A stretch of 64,000 bases of DNA from NCBI RefSeq assembly GCF_005250615.1, contig NZ_SULM01000001.1, forward strand, positions 62,001-126,000, written 5' to 3'. The notes below the pieces were generated by a model, which made no database searches, was not told the origin of the DNA, and worked only from the letters and a program-made list of their open reading frames with translations. This DNA comes from Pseudomonas rhizoryzae (GTDB lineage Bacteria; Pseudomonadota; Gammaproteobacteria; Pseudomonadales; Pseudomonadaceae). A program made the translations under genes and the position numbers. This document shows positions 54,501 through 64,000 of this stretch, piece by piece; the first letter of the stretch is position 1; the number at the start of each line of letters is the position of its first letter.

Positions 54501-57500
54501 GACAACGTCACCCTGCTGCGCGAGGCGCTGGCGGCCGGTCAGCGCAGTGGCGAGATCATCTTCACCGCCTACAGCGCCTTTCACATCCTCAAGCACCTGC
54601 AGCACGCCGGGGCGCCGTTGGACGACATCCTCGCCGAAGCGGGCAAGATCGAGGAGATCCTGCGCGGCATCGGTGATCCCAACACCCTCGAAATCTACAC
54701 CATCCTCTGCCAATCGCTGCGCCTGTTGCAGGGGCTGACGCCAGGGCAGGAGACCTGGGACGAAGAGGGGCAGGACGAAGCGGCGCTGGTGCGGCAGATG
54801 CAGGACAGCGGCCATGTCCTCTGCCTGAACTACTATGACTTCAACAAGATGCAGGCGGCGCTGCTGTTCCGCCGGCTACCCCAGGCGCGGCAGCATGCCG
54901 AAGCCATGGAGGCCTCCCTGGCGGCGACCTTCGGCTGGTTCAGCATTGCCGAGCACTCCTTCTATCAGGCGCTGATCCTGCTCGCCGAGGGCGAATTGGC
55001 GGACGAACGCCTGAGCCAGGTCCAGGCGGCGCGTGAACGTCTGGCGGGCTGGGCTGAACACTGCCCGGAAAACTTCGCCCACAAGCGCGACCTGGTGGAT
55101 GCCGAACTGGCCCGCTGCCAGGGGCGCCCCAACGCCGCCATGGATCTCTACGAGCAGGCACTGGCTTCCGCGCGCCTGCATGGTTTCCGCCAGGGCGCAG
55201 CGCTTGCCGAGGAGCTCTATGGGCGTTTCTGGCTGGAGCAGAATCGCCCGCGCATCGCCCGTACCTATTTGCAGGATGCCCAGCGCAGCTATCTGCACTG
55301 GGGCGCGGCGGCCAAGGCCCAGGCCTTGGAAAACGAATTCCCGCACTGGCTGCGCGCACCGGACAGCGGCACGCTCACGGTGCAGCGGACCCAGGGGCAC
55401 TCCACCGGCGAGATGATGCGCCTGGATTGGCTATCGGTGCTCAAGTCGCTGCAGACCATTTCCAACGAGCTGGCGCTGGATCAGTTGCTGGCGCGGATGA
55501 TGCGCATCATCCTGGAAGAGGGTGGCGCGCAACAGGGCCTGCTGTTGCTGCCCGAGGGCGGCCGCTGGCTGGTACAGGCCTCGGTGTGCAGTGGTGGCGA
55601 GCCGCGGGTCCTGCAGGCACTGCCCGTGGCGCTTGGCGAGCAGGATGCCAGCGAGAGCCAGGTGCCTCTCACCCTGGTCGCCCATGTCATCCGCAACCGC
55701 GAGCCGATGATCCTCGATGATGCGGCCCAGGCCGGCGGGTTCGTCCGGGATGCCTACATCCGCGCGCGACGCCCGCGCTCCATCTGCTGCCTGCCGGTGC
55801 TGCGGCAGAGTCGCCTGATCGGCATCCTCTATCTGGAAAACAATCTGCTGGCCCAGGCGTTCACCCCGGGCCGGTTGCAGGTGCTCAGCATCCTGGCTAC
55901 CCAGGCGGCCATCTCCCTGGAACATGCGCAGATCTACGAGACCCTGGAGCACCGTGTCGCCGAGCGCACCCGCGAAGTGGACCAGGCCCGTATCCGTGCC
56001 GAGGAAGCCGCGGCGGCCAAGTCGCTGTTCCTGGCCACCATGAGCCACGAGATCCGTACCCCGCTCAATGCGGTGATCGGCCTGAGCCGCCTGACGCTGG
56101 GGACCCGCTTGACCGGCGAGCAGCGCGGCCACGTCGGCAAGATTCTCGATTCCGGCGAGACCCTGCTGGGGGTCATCAACGACGTGCTCGACTATTCGCG
56201 CAACGAGGCCGGTGGCACTCAGCTCGAACAGCTGGCGTTCAACCTCGGCAAGGTGCTCGAGCGGACCCTGAACCTGTGCGCCCTCAAGGCGCACGAGAAG
56301 GGGGTCGAACTGGTGCTGGACTGCGGACCGGACATCCCCCTGGCCCTGGAAGGCGATCCGTTGCGCTTGCAGCAGGTGCTGGTCAATCTGCTGAGCAATG
56401 CGGTCAAGTTCACCGAGCATGGGCATGTGCTGATCCGCGTCGGCGCGACCTGCGAAGGGGGCCGTGCCCATTTCAGCCTGGCGGTCGAGGATACCGGCAT
56501 CGGTCTCACCGAGGCCCAGCAGGCGCAACTCTTCCAGCCCTTCACCCAGGCGGATGGCTCCATCAGCCGGCGCTATGGTGGCACCGGTCTGGGCCTGGCG
56601 ATCTCCCGCCAGCTCACCGACCTCATGGGCGGCAGCCTGGACGTCCATAGCGAGCCGGGACGGGGTTCCTGCTTCACCCTGAGGTTGACCCTGCCGGTGG
56701 TGGGCGCACCAGAGCGGTTGCCCAGCCAGACGCCCCGTCGGGTGCTGTTGGTGGATGACCATGGCCTGGCCCGGCGTATCCTCGGCCAGCGTCTGCGCGA
56801 GCTGGGCATGCAGGTGGTGGAGGCGGAATCCAGCGAGCAGGCCCTGGCCCTGGTGGCGAGCGCTACCCAGGCTTTCGAGCTGGCCTGCGTCGATTGGCGG
56901 TTGGGGAGCGAGGATGGCCTGGTCCTGGCGCGGAGCCTGCGTGACCGTCAGCCGGAACTGGCTCTCGCCATCCTGGCCTCGCCCTACGAAGCGGAAGAGG
57001 TGCGCAGTCTGGGTGAGGACCTGCGCGCTCTGGAACTGCTGGATAAACCCGTCACCAGTCCGGCGCTGCAGCGTCTGCTGGCCGGCCTGGGCCTGGCACC
57101 CGCGCTACCGCCTGCCCTGGTGCAGAGCCCGGTCGACCTGCAGGGCATCCGCCTGCTGCTGGTCGACGACAACCCCATCAATCGGCAGGTGGTGATCGGC
57201 TTCCTGCAGGGAACCGGCATCCTGATCGAGGTGGCCGAGGATGGCCAGGCCGCGGTCGAGCGGTTGGCCACCGAGCGCTACGATCTGGTGCTGATGGACG
57301 TGCACATGCCGCGGTTGGATGGCCTGTCGGCGACGCGCCTGTTGCGCACCCGACCGGCGCTGGCGCGGTTGCCGATCATCGCCATGACCGCCAACGGCCT
57401 GCCCGGCGATCGCGAGCGCTGCCTGGACGCCGGCATGAACGATCATCTGGTGAAGCCGCTGGATCCCGCCGACCTGTTCCGCATCATTGCCGCCTGGACC

Positions 57501-58169
57501 ACGCTGGAACAATTGCAGCGCGCCGAGCGCAAGGCAGTCGAAGACCCCGACGAGGCTGGCCTGTTGGGCCTTACGCATACGGCCGGGGTGTTCGAACCGG
57601 CGGCGGCGCTCGGTTTGCTGCGCGGCAATACCGAGTTGTACGAGCAACTGGTGCGCGACTTCCGGCGCCAGCATGGGGATCTGCCGAGCCGGATCGCGGC
57701 GTGGCGGGCGGCGGACGATACCGCGGCGTTGTTCGAGTGTGCCCACGCCATGCAGTCCACTGCAGCCTATATCGGGGCCGTTGCCCTGCGCGAGGCGGCC
57801 CAGCGACTGACCCACAGGATTCGCCTGGCGCAGCCGATCCGCGAGGATGTGAGTACCTTGCAATTCGAAGTCGAACGTTGTCTGGTGATCCTCGACGAGG
57901 TATTGGCGAGTGCGCCGCGGCCGGCGCCGGAAACCACGCCGGAAAGACTGGAGACCCAGCTGGAGCAACTGGTCGGCTTGCTGCAAACCTCCGACTTCAC
58001 CGCCGAGGCGCTGCTGGACCGATTGATGGACGCCGGCGGGAGTATCCCTCACCGCGCCGAGCTGGTGCGGATCAGGGAATGGGTGGACGACGTGGAGTTC
58101 GAGCATGCCGCCGATGCCACCCTGGATCTGCTGCGCCGCGTGCGGCAGGCCGGTCAGCGATCGAGCTGA
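51561..58169 (+). CDS. Giant hybrid: Ser/Thr kinase, AAA ATPase, GAF, histidine kinase, two receivers, Hpt
   Basis: This 2,202-residue protein has a Ser/Thr kinase-like N-terminus ([11 protein letters not shown] catalytic loop, LTDLGIA metal site) and an AAA/STAND ATPase with Walker A GSSGMGKS (K331) and Walker [14 protein letters not shown] long helical repeat region and a GAF domain follow, then HisKA with H1496 ([12 protein letters not shown]) and HATPase (GTGLGLAIS). Receivers carry D1778 and D1913, and a C-terminal Hpt has H2062 in [16 protein letters not shown] 51561 has GAGG 8 bases upstream and matches the family start (IPGY); ATG 51522 is the alternative. The next gene, a receiver-diguanylate cyclase, begins at the very next base. 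Confidence 0.9.
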   Translation: MVRIPGYSCTARVSETRHALIYRGTRLADGQPVILKLLAADYPTPQAQAALRQEFELTRRATPSGAVSAALELLEHGGRQVLVLEDIGGTDLAALLAKGPLALGDFFDWALAIVRALARLHRLRIAHNDLNPRNIVCNTATGTLRLTDLGIATVFGTVSGGDTRLEGSLTYLAPEQSGRTGRHQDYRSDFYALGVTFYEMLCGEPPFRAQDPLELVHAHLAMRPLSLVERVPGIPPMLALLVDKLMAKAAEERYQGCFGILRDLQRCQAGLPAGNHPNFSLAELDPPARLVPPRMLQGRSVALRLLEETLARAALERIEAIFVSGSSGMGKSALVQAFVRRLGDRVVMAHGKFESLGGGVPYGALRQALKELVEIGQTLGAGFAQRLIDALDGNAVVLTDVSPELSAWLGPQPPVVELPPQQAEQRFDNAMITLLLAFASGKRPLLLWLDDLQWADSASLRLIERLLSRGDQGAVLLVATHREEQLAGSDLEQLRAATQVRTLSLGPLSRTDIERLIAEVLPAPAEAQAALAGLCLDKTLGNPFFIEQLLRSLQQEGLLEFDGESGQWHWELPRLQALDVYDNVVDFMVGKLQELPDSTAELLQWAACLGTSFSSERLALLMAKAPADIRRLCQALVQEGLLIEAEAEAEAAAEQAPTTYSFPHDQVRHAAHSLLAPADRERVHLRAGQLYLDEGDAARLDAVTHLNLARALIQTPAERLQLLELNLEAARKARQANAYPAALDFLRTAVTLIDEAAWGSRHVLLFQLHREWAEVTHLCGDAGEALRICELLLPRARTSFEEAGVRALQIDLFSGLGRFGEALSVAVAGIQVLGEPWPEAPADIQQAIGTDSAEVEAWLAQHSPAALLDLPRMEDPRAQLLIRLLGLLWGPAINVDLPMSLLAVMRIVKLSIQYGNGDLSPFGYANYGSLLSAFHGRYALGYQVGRLAVDLVDRTGNLPLKCKVYTMFAVTNSPWSSPIADNVTLLREALAAGQRSGEIIFTAYSAFHILKHLQHAGAPLDDILAEAGKIEEILRGIGDPNTLEIYTILCQSLRLLQGLTPGQETWDEEGQDEAALVRQMQDSGHVLCLNYYDFNKMQAALLFRRLPQARQHAEAMEASLAATFGWFSIAEHSFYQALILLAEGELADERLSQVQAARERLAGWAEHCPENFAHKRDLVDAELARCQGRPNAAMDLYEQALASARLHGFRQGAALAEELYGRFWLEQNRPRIARTYLQDAQRSYLHWGAAAKAQALENEFPHWLRAPDSGTLTVQRTQGHSTGEMMRLDWLSVLKSLQTISNELALDQLLARMMRIILEEGGAQQGLLLLPEGGRWLVQASVCSGGEPRVLQALPVALGEQDASESQVPLTLVAHVIRNREPMILDDAAQAGGFVRDAYIRARRPRSICCLPVLRQSRLIGILYLENNLLAQAFTPGRLQVLSILATQAAISLEHAQIYETLEHRVAERTREVDQARIRAEEAAAAKSLFLATMSHEIRTPLNAVIGLSRLTLGTRLTGEQRGHVGKILDSGETLLGVINDVLDYSRNEAGGTQLEQLAFNLGKVLERTLNLCALKAHEKGVELVLDCGPDIPLALEGDPLRLQQVLVNLLSNAVKFTEHGHVLIRVGATCEGGRAHFSLAVEDTGIGLTEAQQAQLFQPFTQADGSISRRYGGTGLGLAISRQLTDLMGGSLDVHSEPGRGSCFTLRLTLPVVGAPERLPSQTPRRVLLVDDHGLARRILGQRLRELGMQVVEAESSEQALALVASATQAFELACVDWRLGSEDGLVLARSLRDRQPELALAILASPYEAEEVRSLGEDLRALELLDKPVTSPALQRLLAGLGLAPALPPALVQSPVDLQGIRLLLVDDNPINRQVVIGFLQGTGILIEVAEDGQAAVERLATERYDLVLMDVHMPRLDGLSATRLLRTRPALARLPIIAMTANGLPGDRERCLDAGMNDHLVKPLDPADLFRIIAAWTTLEQLQRAERKAVEDPDEAGLLGLTHTAGVFEPAAALGLLRGNTELYEQLVRDFRRQHGDLPSRIAAWRAADDTAALFECAHAMQSTAAYIGAVALREAAQRLTHRIRLAQPIREDVSTLQFEVERCLVILDEVLASAPRPAPETTPERLETQLEQLVGLLQTSDFTAEALLDRLMDAGGSIPHRAELVRIREWVDDVEFEHAADATLDLLRRVRQAGQRSS

Positions 58170-59090
58170 GTGCGGATGGAAGGCCGCCGTATCGAGCTGC
58201 CATTGGTGCTGATCGTCGACGATCAGAAGAGCAACCTGCGCGTTCTGGCCGACCTATTGCGCGATGAGGCGCGGGTGATGTTGGCCAGGAGCGGCGTCCA
58301 GGCCTTGACCAAGGCGGCGCGCGAGCACCCCGATCTGATCCTGCTGGACGTGGTGATGCCCGGCATCGATGGCCTGCAACTGATTCAGCTGTTCAAGCGG
58401 CGCGCCGAGACCAGCGCCATTCCGGTCATCTTCATCACGGCGGCCAACGACCTCAATCGCGAGGTCGAGTGCTTCGAGCTGGGGGCAAGCGACTTCATCC
58501 AGAAGCCGTTCAATCCGCGGGCGGTGCTGGCGCGCGTGCGCTTGCACCTGCAACTGGCCCGCCAGCGGCGCCTGCTTGAGGAGCTGGCCCATCTCGACCC
58601 GCTGACCTCGGTGGGCAATCGACGGCGGTTCGATGAGCAACTGGCGGCCGAGTGGCAACTGGCGGTCAGCCGCCACCGGCCCATGGCCATCGCCATGCTC
58701 GATATCGACTATTTCAAGCAGTACAACGATACCTATGGCCATGCCGCCGGTGACCAGGCGCTGTCTCGCGTCGCTCAGGTGCTGGAGCAGCGTGTGCGTG
58801 AGCGCGATTGCCTGGCGCGCTATGGCGGTGAGGAGTTCGTGCTGCTGCTGCCGGGGGCGTCCCGGGAGGCCGCCGAAGCGGTCCTGGAGCGCTGCCGTCA
58901 GGGCATCGCCGAGTTGCGTATCGCCCATCCCCTGGCCGACGATCGTCTCTGGCTGACGATGAGCATGGGCCTGGCCTGCTGTTATCCGACCCACGAACAG
59001 ACGCCGGATTGGCTACTCAAGGCCGCCGATACCTTGCTCTACCAGGCCAAGGCGGAAGGGCGCAATCGTCTGGTCAGCCGCGGCTTCTAA
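58170..59090 (+). CDS. Receiver-GGDEF diguanylate cyclase
   Basis: This 306-residue response regulator has D60 as phosphoacceptor (LILLDVVMPGIDG) and a GGDEF domain. The active-site motif is GGEEF at 219-223, with an allosteric I-site RxxD at 210-213 (RERD), so an active, feedback-inhibited c-di-GMP synthase is expected. Start GTG 58170 abuts the stop of the giant kinase; ATG 58176 is possible. The tight junction suggests the kinase phosphorylates it. It converges with wspR. Confidence 0.92.
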   Translation: MRMEGRRIELPLVLIVDDQKSNLRVLADLLRDEARVMLARSGVQALTKAAREHPDLILLDVVMPGIDGLQLIQLFKRRAETSAIPVIFITAANDLNREVECFELGASDFIQKPFNPRAVLARVRLHLQLARQRRLLEELAHLDPLTSVGNRRRFDEQLAAEWQLAVSRHRPMAIAMLDIDYFKQYNDTYGHAAGDQALSRVAQVLEQRVRERDCLARYGGEEFVLLLPGASREAAEAVLERCRQGIAELRIAHPLADDRLWLTMSMGLACCYPTHEQTPDWLLKAADTLLYQAKAEGRNRLVSRGF

Positions 59091-59105
59091 GCATCTTGCC
59101 GCGGG

Positions 59106-60128
59106 TCAAGCATCCTTGGCCCCGCCGACTACCAACTGCACCCGATTGCGCCCCTCGGCCTTGGCCTGGTAAAGCGCCTGGTCGGTGCGTTCGATGAAGG
59201 CTGCGTGGTCGTCACCGCTCTGCGGTTGGATGCTGCCGATTCCGATGGAAATGGTGACGATACCCAGCTCGCTGCCAGTGTGGGCGACGTGCAGCCGTTC
59301 GACGCCGGCACGACAGGCCTCGGCCACCTTGAGTGCACCCTCGACGTTGGTATCCGGCAGCACCATGGCGAATTCCTCGCCCCCATAGCGCGCCACCAGG
59401 TCCGCTGGCCGCTTGAGCTGTTCGGTGAGCACCGCCGCCACCTTCTTCAGGCAGAGATCCCCGCTGAGATGGCCGTAGGTGTCGTTGTAGCGTTTGAAAT
59501 GGTCGACGTCGCACAGCAGCAGGGCGAGCGGCTGGCGACTGCGCCGGGCGCGGAGCCATTCGCCTTCGTAGGTCTGGTCGAAGTGGCGGCGATTGTTGAT
59601 GCCGGTGAGGCTGTCGATGGCCACCAGCTTCTGCAGCTGGATGTTGGCCTCGGCCAGCTGTCGCTGGCTCTCGCGCAGGAAGCGGAAGGCCTCGTCACGC
59701 TGGGCGCGCAGGACATGGGCCTCGGAGTGGTAACGCACTCGCGCCAGCAGTTCGAGCTTGTCGGGCAGCTTGACCAGATAATCGTTGGCGCCGGTGGCGA
59801 AGCTCTGCGCCTTGACCTGGGGATCTTCCTTGGAGGAGAGCACCACGATGGGCACGTCGCGCAGGGCCGGCTCCGCACGGAAGCGGCGGACGGTTTCCAG
59901 GCCGTCGATCTCGGGCATGATCAGATCTTGCAGCACCACGGTGGGCTTGAGTTGCATGGCCATGTTCACCGCCTGGTTGGCATCCAGGCAGTAGTGCAGT
60001 TCGATATCGGGCTGATCCGCGATCATCCGGCGCAAGGCTTCGATGATGATCAATTGATCGTCCACCAGCAGCAGTCGCACCTTGGGGGCGATCAGACTGT
60101 CCGGGGCGCTACCCTCTTGCGTGGCCAT
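59106..60128 (-). CDS. wspR: WspR response regulator/diguanylate cyclase
   Basis: This 340-residue protein has a receiver with D68 (VVLQDLIMPEIDG), a linking helix, and GGDEF with GGEEF preceded by an I-site RPAD five residues earlier. WspR makes c-di-GMP when the Wsp system senses surface contact, promoting biofilm formation. Sequence agrees well with P. aeruginosa WspR (for example NDYLVKLPDKLELLARVRYHS). It lies 109 bases after wspF; that gap might hold a secondary promoter, but none is obvious. Confidence 0.95.
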   Translation of the reverse strand: MATQEGSAPDSLIAPKVRLLLVDDQLIIIEALRRMIADQPDIELHYCLDANQAVNMAMQLKPTVVLQDLIMPEIDGLETVRRFRAEPALRDVPIVVLSSKEDPQVKAQSFATGANDYLVKLPDKLELLARVRYHSEAHVLRAQRDEAFRFLRESQRQLAEANIQLQKLVAIDSLTGINNRRHFDQTYEGEWLRARRSRQPLALLLCDVDHFKRYNDTYGHLSGDLCLKKVAAVLTEQLKRPADLVARYGGEEFAMVLPDTNVEGALKVAEACRAGVERLHVAHTGSELGIVTISIGIGSIQPQSGDDHAAFIERTDQALYQAKAEGRNRVQLVVGGAKDA

Positions 60129-60237
60129 TACTGCGAATCCTTGTGCGGGCAGGGTCTGGCGCCCCGCGTCTCAATCTGGCCAATCCGTGCCGCTGCGCCG
60201 TCCGACGTTCCTGTCGGCGACCTGTCGTGTGTCGTGC

Positions 60238-61269
60238 TCAACTGCGTGACCTGTCAGCGAAGCGCCGTTGGAGCCAGGCGCCGATCTGCGCAGGACTCAG
60301 CACCCGTTCTGCCGCCCCCATTCTAACCGCAGCTGCGGGCATGCCGTATACGGCACAACTGGCCTCATCCTGGGCCAGGGTAGGGCAACCGCTCTGGCGC
60401 AGGGCGAACAGCCCATTCGCGCCATCGCGGCCCATGCCGGTCAGCAGGATGCCGAGGGCGTCGCGGGCGAATTGCGGGTGGCCGGCGAGGCTGGAGAAAA
60501 ACACATCCACCGACGGCCGATAGGGGTAATCGGCCGGTTCGGCGGTATAGAGGAAACGTCCCCGGCTATCCAGCAGCAGGTGGTCGTCACCCAGGGCGAC
60601 GCTGACCTGGCCGGGCTGTGGCATGGCGCCCGGCATGGCGGCCTGCACCGGCCAGGCGATCTGGGTACCGAGCCAACCAATGAAGCTGGGAGCGAAGCGC
60701 CGATCGATGTGCTGGACCAGGACCACACTGGCTTGGGCGGTCGGGGTCCAGCCTTCGAACAGGCTCACCAGCGCGGCCGGCCCACCGGTGGACGCCCCAA
60801 TGGCCACCAGTGCGCCCGGCAGGGCTGGCGCCGGGCTAGCCGTCGCTGCCGTCGCGAGCAACGGCGGCTGGGCAGGACGCTCCGGCAGGCGCACCAGGGG
60901 TTCGATACGGGCGATCTTGCGCAGCAGGGCGCCGCCGTCGGCCCCGCCGGACAGCGCCGGGGTGGCGGTCACGTCCAGGGCGCCAGCGCCCATGGCGCGG
61001 AACACCCCTTCGCAGTCATCGGGGGTGGCGGTCACCATGAGGATGGCGCAGGGCGACTGGGCCATGATCCGCCGGGTCGCCTCGATGCCGTCCAGGCGCG
61101 GCATCTGCAGGTCCATGAGGATCAGGTCCGGCCGATCTTCGGCGCACCGGGCGACGGCCTCTTCGCCATCGTGGGCGATCCAGGCAACCGTGTGGCGACC
61201 ATCGCTGACCAGCAGGCGGCGCAAGGCCTCGGTAGCCAGCAGCAGATCGTTGGCGATGGCGATTCTCAT
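60238..61269 (-). CDS. wspF: WspF methylesterase (CheB-like)
   Basis: This 343-residue protein combines a receiver (LILMDLQMPRLDG) with a CheB methylesterase domain (catalytic S in IGASTGGPAAL, H in VQHIDRRFA, D in the GMGRDGANG segment). It demethylates the chemoreceptor WspA and damps signalling; loss-of-function wspF mutants are well known for wrinkly or hyper-biofilm phenotypes. Its start overlaps the wspE stop (ATGA). Confidence 0.95.
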   Translation of the reverse strand: MRIAIANDLLLATEALRRLLVSDGRHTVAWIAHDGEEAVARCAEDRPDLILMDLQMPRLDGIEATRRIMAQSPCAILMVTATPDDCEGVFRAMGAGALDVTATPALSGGADGGALLRKIARIEPLVRLPERPAQPPLLATAATASPAPALPGALVAIGASTGGPAALVSLFEGWTPTAQASVVLVQHIDRRFAPSFIGWLGTQIAWPVQAAMPGAMPQPGQVSVALGDDHLLLDSRGRFLYTAEPADYPYRPSVDVFFSSLAGHPQFARDALGILLTGMGRDGANGLFALRQSGCPTLAQDEASCAVYGMPAAAVRMGAAERVLSPAQIGAWLQRRFADRSRS

Positions 61270-63455
61270 GGCGCTCCGATGAGGTCCTGCACGGCGGTGA
61301 TGAGGGCGTCGTCGTGAAAGCTGCCCTTGGTCAGATAGTAATCGGCACCGGCCTGCATTCCCTTGAGCCGATCTTCGGGCCGGTCCTTGTAGGAGACGAT
61401 CATGATCGGCAGGGCATGCAGGCGGGGATCGCGGCGTACCAGCTCCACCAGCTCGATGCCATTCATGCGCGGCATGTCGATGTCCGACAGCAGCATGTCG
61501 AACTCCCCGGCGCGTACGGCGTTCCAGCCGTCCATGCCGTCCACCGCGACCTCCACCTGGTAGCCCTGGCCTTCCAGCAGCTTGCGTTCCATTTCGCGGA
61601 CGGTGAGGGAGTCGTCCACCACCAGGATGCGCTTGATCCGCCGGGTATCGGCGGTCTTGCCGCTCTGCACCTGGCGCAGGCGACCCTCGCCGAGCAGGCG
61701 TTCGATGCCGGTCAGCAAGTCGGCGACGTCCAGCAGCAGCACCGCACTGCCATCGTCGAGCAGGGCGCCGGCGGTGATCGAGCGCAGCTTGCCGAAGATC
61801 TCGTCCAGCGGCTTGAGCGCCAGTCCCTGCTCGCCGCGCAGCCGGTCGACCACCAGGCCATAGCGGCGCTCGCCGCCACCGATCACCAGCACGGCGAGAT
61901 CGCCACTGGGCGGGGCGCCCTCGAGTTCGAGGAGCTGGTGAGCGGCGACCAGGCCCAGGCGATCCTCGCCGAGCAGGAAGAACGCCTTGCCTTCGAGGGA
62001 GTGGACCTCGCTCGGCGCGAGACGGAGGACCCGCTCGATGCGGTTGACCGGCAGGGCATAGGCTTCACCGGCGATATCGACGACCAGCGCGCGCACGATG
62101 GAGCGGCTGACCGGAACCAGCAGGTGGGTGGTGAAACCCGCACCCGGCCGCGTTTCCAGGTGCACCTCGCCATCCAGGGCGCGGATGGCATCGGCCACCA
62201 CGTCCAGGCCCACGCCACGGCCGGATAGCTCGGTCACCGTCTCCTTGAGGCTGAAACCGGGCAGCAGCAAAAATTCCAGTAACTCGGCGGGGCTGAGTTC
62301 GGCAGCGATGGGGGCCGGGCTCAGGCGCCGCGCGATCACCGCGGCGCGTACGCGTTCCAGATCCAGGCCGCGACCGTCGTCGTGCAGGCTGACCTGCAGT
62401 CGACCGGCCACGTGCCGGGCCTCGAGGCGGATCTGGCCGCTCTCTGGCTTGCCCAGGGCGCGGCGTTCGGCCGGGTGCTCCAGGCCATGGTCCACGGCGT
62501 TGCGCAGCAGGTGGTTGAGCGGGCTTTCCAGGCGCGCCAGCACCTCGCGGTCGATCAGGGTGTCGGCGCCGTCGATGTGCAGGGTGGCGTCCTTGTCCAA
62601 CCCCCGCGCCAGGTCGCGGACCAGTCGCGGAAAGCCCTGCACGGCATCGCGCAAGGGGCGCATCCGCACCCCGAGCACCTCGTCCAGCAGGCCCTGGCAG
62701 ACCCCCAGCAGTCGCCGCTCATAGGCTTCCAGCGCCTGCAACTGCTGCTGATAGCGGTCGAGCAGGCCCTCCTGGCGCTGGCGCAGCTCGCTGCTGGCAC
62801 CCTGGGTCTGGCCGAACAGCGCCTGCAACTCGCTGCGATAGCCCTGAAAGCCCTGTACCAGTCCGTGCAGGCCGAGACCCATCACCCGGGCCTCGCTGGT
62901 GAGGGCGAGAATCTGGTTGAAGCGGCCGCTGTCCACCCGCAGGGGATCGCGCCCGCGTTCGTTGTCTGGCGCGGGCTCCTCGGTAACCGGAGGCGCCTCC
63001 GGCGCGAGGGGGAGCGGGACGCTGGGCAGTGGCGCGAGCGGCGCGCTCTCGACGGCACTCAGCGCCTGGGCCAGCGCGTGCTGAGCGTCGCGCTGCTCGG
63101 CTTGCCAGCGCTGGCTGGCGGCCTCGTCCAGGCGGCTGACTTCGCCGAGGAAGTCGACGCAGCGGAACAACCGGTCGAGATCCTGGGCACTGAGCTGGCG
63201 CTGACCCGCCTGGACGGCGACCAGGCAATCCTCCATGGCGTGGGCCAGCTCCACCAGGCCGTCCAGGTCGACGATCCGCGCCGCGCCCTTGATGGAGTGG
63301 GCCGCGCGCATCATCGGCTCGATCACCCCGGTGTTGCCGGGATCACGTTCCAGTCGCAGCAGGCCGGCATCCAGTGCCTGCAGATGGCTCTGCACCTCGC
63401 TGGCGAAGAGATCATAGAGGGACATCTCGCGCACATCGCGCGGTGGCTGGCTCAT
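61266..63455 (-). CDS. wspE: WspE hybrid histidine kinase (CheA-receiver)
   Basis: This 729-residue kinase has an N-terminal Hpt (H53 in AAHSIKGAARIV), a CheA-like dimerization/ATPase part (NHLLRNAVDHGLEHP, GRGVGLDVV), a CheW-like domain, and a C-terminal receiver (LLSDIDMPRMNG). It phosphorylates WspR and WspF. The P2 segment is replaced by a proline- and alanine-rich linker around residues 130-165. Both ends overlap adjacent wsp genes by 4 bases. Confidence 0.95.
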   Translation of the reverse strand: MSQPPRDVREMSLYDLFASEVQSHLQALDAGLLRLERDPGNTGVIEPMMRAAHSIKGAARIVDLDGLVELAHAMEDCLVAVQAGQRQLSAQDLDRLFRCVDFLGEVSRLDEAASQRWQAEQRDAQHALAQALSAVESAPLAPLPSVPLPLAPEAPPVTEEPAPDNERGRDPLRVDSGRFNQILALTSEARVMGLGLHGLVQGFQGYRSELQALFGQTQGASSELRQRQEGLLDRYQQQLQALEAYERRLLGVCQGLLDEVLGVRMRPLRDAVQGFPRLVRDLARGLDKDATLHIDGADTLIDREVLARLESPLNHLLRNAVDHGLEHPAERRALGKPESGQIRLEARHVAGRLQVSLHDDGRGLDLERVRAAVIARRLSPAPIAAELSPAELLEFLLLPGFSLKETVTELSGRGVGLDVVADAIRALDGEVHLETRPGAGFTTHLLVPVSRSIVRALVVDIAGEAYALPVNRIERVLRLAPSEVHSLEGKAFFLLGEDRLGLVAAHQLLELEGAPPSGDLAVLVIGGGERRYGLVVDRLRGEQGLALKPLDEIFGKLRSITAGALLDDGSAVLLLDVADLLTGIERLLGEGRLRQVQSGKTADTRRIKRILVVDDSLTVREMERKLLEGQGYQVEVAVDGMDGWNAVRAGEFDMLLSDIDMPRMNGIELVELVRRDPRLHALPIMIVSYKDRPEDRLKGMQAGADYYLTKGSFHDDALITAVQDLIGAP

Positions 63456-63979
63456 CGCAGGGCCTCTTCCAGGGCCCGTTCCAGCCGTGCCAGGTCGATC
63501 AGGCCAACCTGATAGGCGCCTTCCCGATAGACGCCACTCAGTTGGCTGAGCAACTCGCCCCCCAGGGTTGCCGGCGGTGGCTGTACTTCGCTCGGGACAT
63601 AGCGTTGCAGACCCAGGACCTCATCCGCCGCCACCGCCCACTCGCGGCGCCCGCTGCGCAGCAGCAGCAGACGGGGAAAGCCGCGGGTCTGGCTGGCCGG
63701 CGCCACTCCGAGCAGGAGGTCCAGGGCGACGCAGGGATAGAGTTGCCCACGCACCGGGACGATGCCACGTAACAAGGGAGAGCGGCGGTGGGGGACGCGG
63801 TGGACCGCCGTGGGTTCGGTGGCCGTGACCAGGCAACTGCCCGGTAGCCCCAGCCATTCCGCGCCCAGCCGAAACACCAGGGCGCTGGCCGAGCGGGTCT
63901 GGTGGTCGTCCAGCGGCTCGGCATAGCGCTCGGCCCAGTCGGCGCGTTGGGTGGCGTCGAGTTCGCGGATCGGGCTCAT
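63452..63979 (-). CDS. wspD: WspD CheW-like adaptor
   Basis: This 175-residue CheW-domain protein couples WspA to WspE. The core (ALVFRLGAEWLGLPGSCLV, LLRGIVPVRGQLYPCVALDLLLG, LLLRSGRREWAVAADEVLGL) is typical. A GGAGGTG box stands 6 bases before the ATG. The stop overlaps wspE. In P. aeruginosa two CheW-like proteins, WspB and WspD, exist; position just before wspE makes this WspD. Confidence 0.92.
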   Translation of the reverse strand: MSPIRELDATQRADWAERYAEPLDDHQTRSASALVFRLGAEWLGLPGSCLVTATEPTAVHRVPHRRSPLLRGIVPVRGQLYPCVALDLLLGVAPASQTRGFPRLLLLRSGRREWAVAADEVLGLQRYVPSEVQPPPATLGGELLSQLSGVYREGAYQVGLIDLARLERALEEALR

Positions 63980-64000
63980 GCGTCGTCACCTCCACGCGCC
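63976..64000 (-). CDS. wspC: Probable end of wspC (CheR-like methyltransferase), cut by window edge
   Basis: Eight codons remain, ending in a TGA that overlaps the wspD ATG (ATGA), the same junction seen at the other wsp gene borders. The assignment comes only from the known wspA-wspF gene order. An alternative frame with a stop at 63984 is possible. Confidence 0.4.

Overview
The window is a high-GC gammaproteobacterial chromosome segment that is almost certainly from Pseudomonas. The support is gene content and order: rimO, kup, a virJ/mprF pair, initiator tRNA, dinB, gacS, cysM, rlmD, relA and mazG follow one another much as in other pseudomonads, and a complete ccmABCDEFGHI operon and a wsp chemosensory operon follow. 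I cannot fix the species from sequence alone. Coding density is high, many genes overlap by ATGA or GTGA junctions, and no gene-free stretch exceeds 300 bases.

Layout. 1-9.6 kb: a partial HI0933-type flavoprotein, a zinc alcohol dehydrogenase, then a tightly packed minus-strand operon (LOV-domain histidine kinase, ExoD-like membrane protein, histone-deacetylase-like hydrolase, NYN-domain protein), divergent tesB, and a KaiC-like double ATPase with its own CheY-like receiver, closed by a strong terminator. 9.6-13.7 kb: CsbD-like stress protein, an unknown lipoprotein, a tiny secreted peptide, an orphan CadR-type MerR regulator and rimO. 13.7-20.9 kb: a 7.2-kb integrated element carrying a large serine recombinase. 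It sits inside the 5' end of rimO: the element supplies a new AT-rich start to rimO, while the native first codons, RBS and probable promoter are stranded next to kup. Its cargo is two HEPN-type genes, an unknown partner, a decayed prophage fragment, and a PIN / XRE-ImmA pair, so it looks like a small defence or toxin-antitoxin island.

20.9-39.3 kb: Kup potassium transporter; the aminoacyl-phosphatidylglycerol pair (MprF synthase and VirJ/AcvB-type hydrolase); tRNA-fMet; small genes; DNA polymerase IV; GacS; an esterase-fold protein that has lost its catalytic serine; cysM, rlmD, relA and mazG. 39.3-48.4 kb: an FlhB-C-like protein and FliK on the minus strand, a MITE-like remnant, then the cytochrome c maturation operon. 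48.4-64 kb: a pair of convergent genes of unclear role (one a FAD-dependent oxidoreductase), a 2,202-residue Ser/Thr kinase-AAA-histidine kinase hybrid directly followed by a receiver-GGDEF protein, and the Wsp surface-sensing operon (wspC tail, wspD, wspE, wspF, wspR), which runs off the right edge.

Signal transduction dominates the window: a blue-light LOV kinase, a KaiC-like clock-family ATPase, GacS, a giant hybrid kinase and two diguanylate cyclases, one of them WspR. The most interesting region is the element in rimO; the KaiC/LOV neighbourhood and the giant kinase-DGC pair are next.
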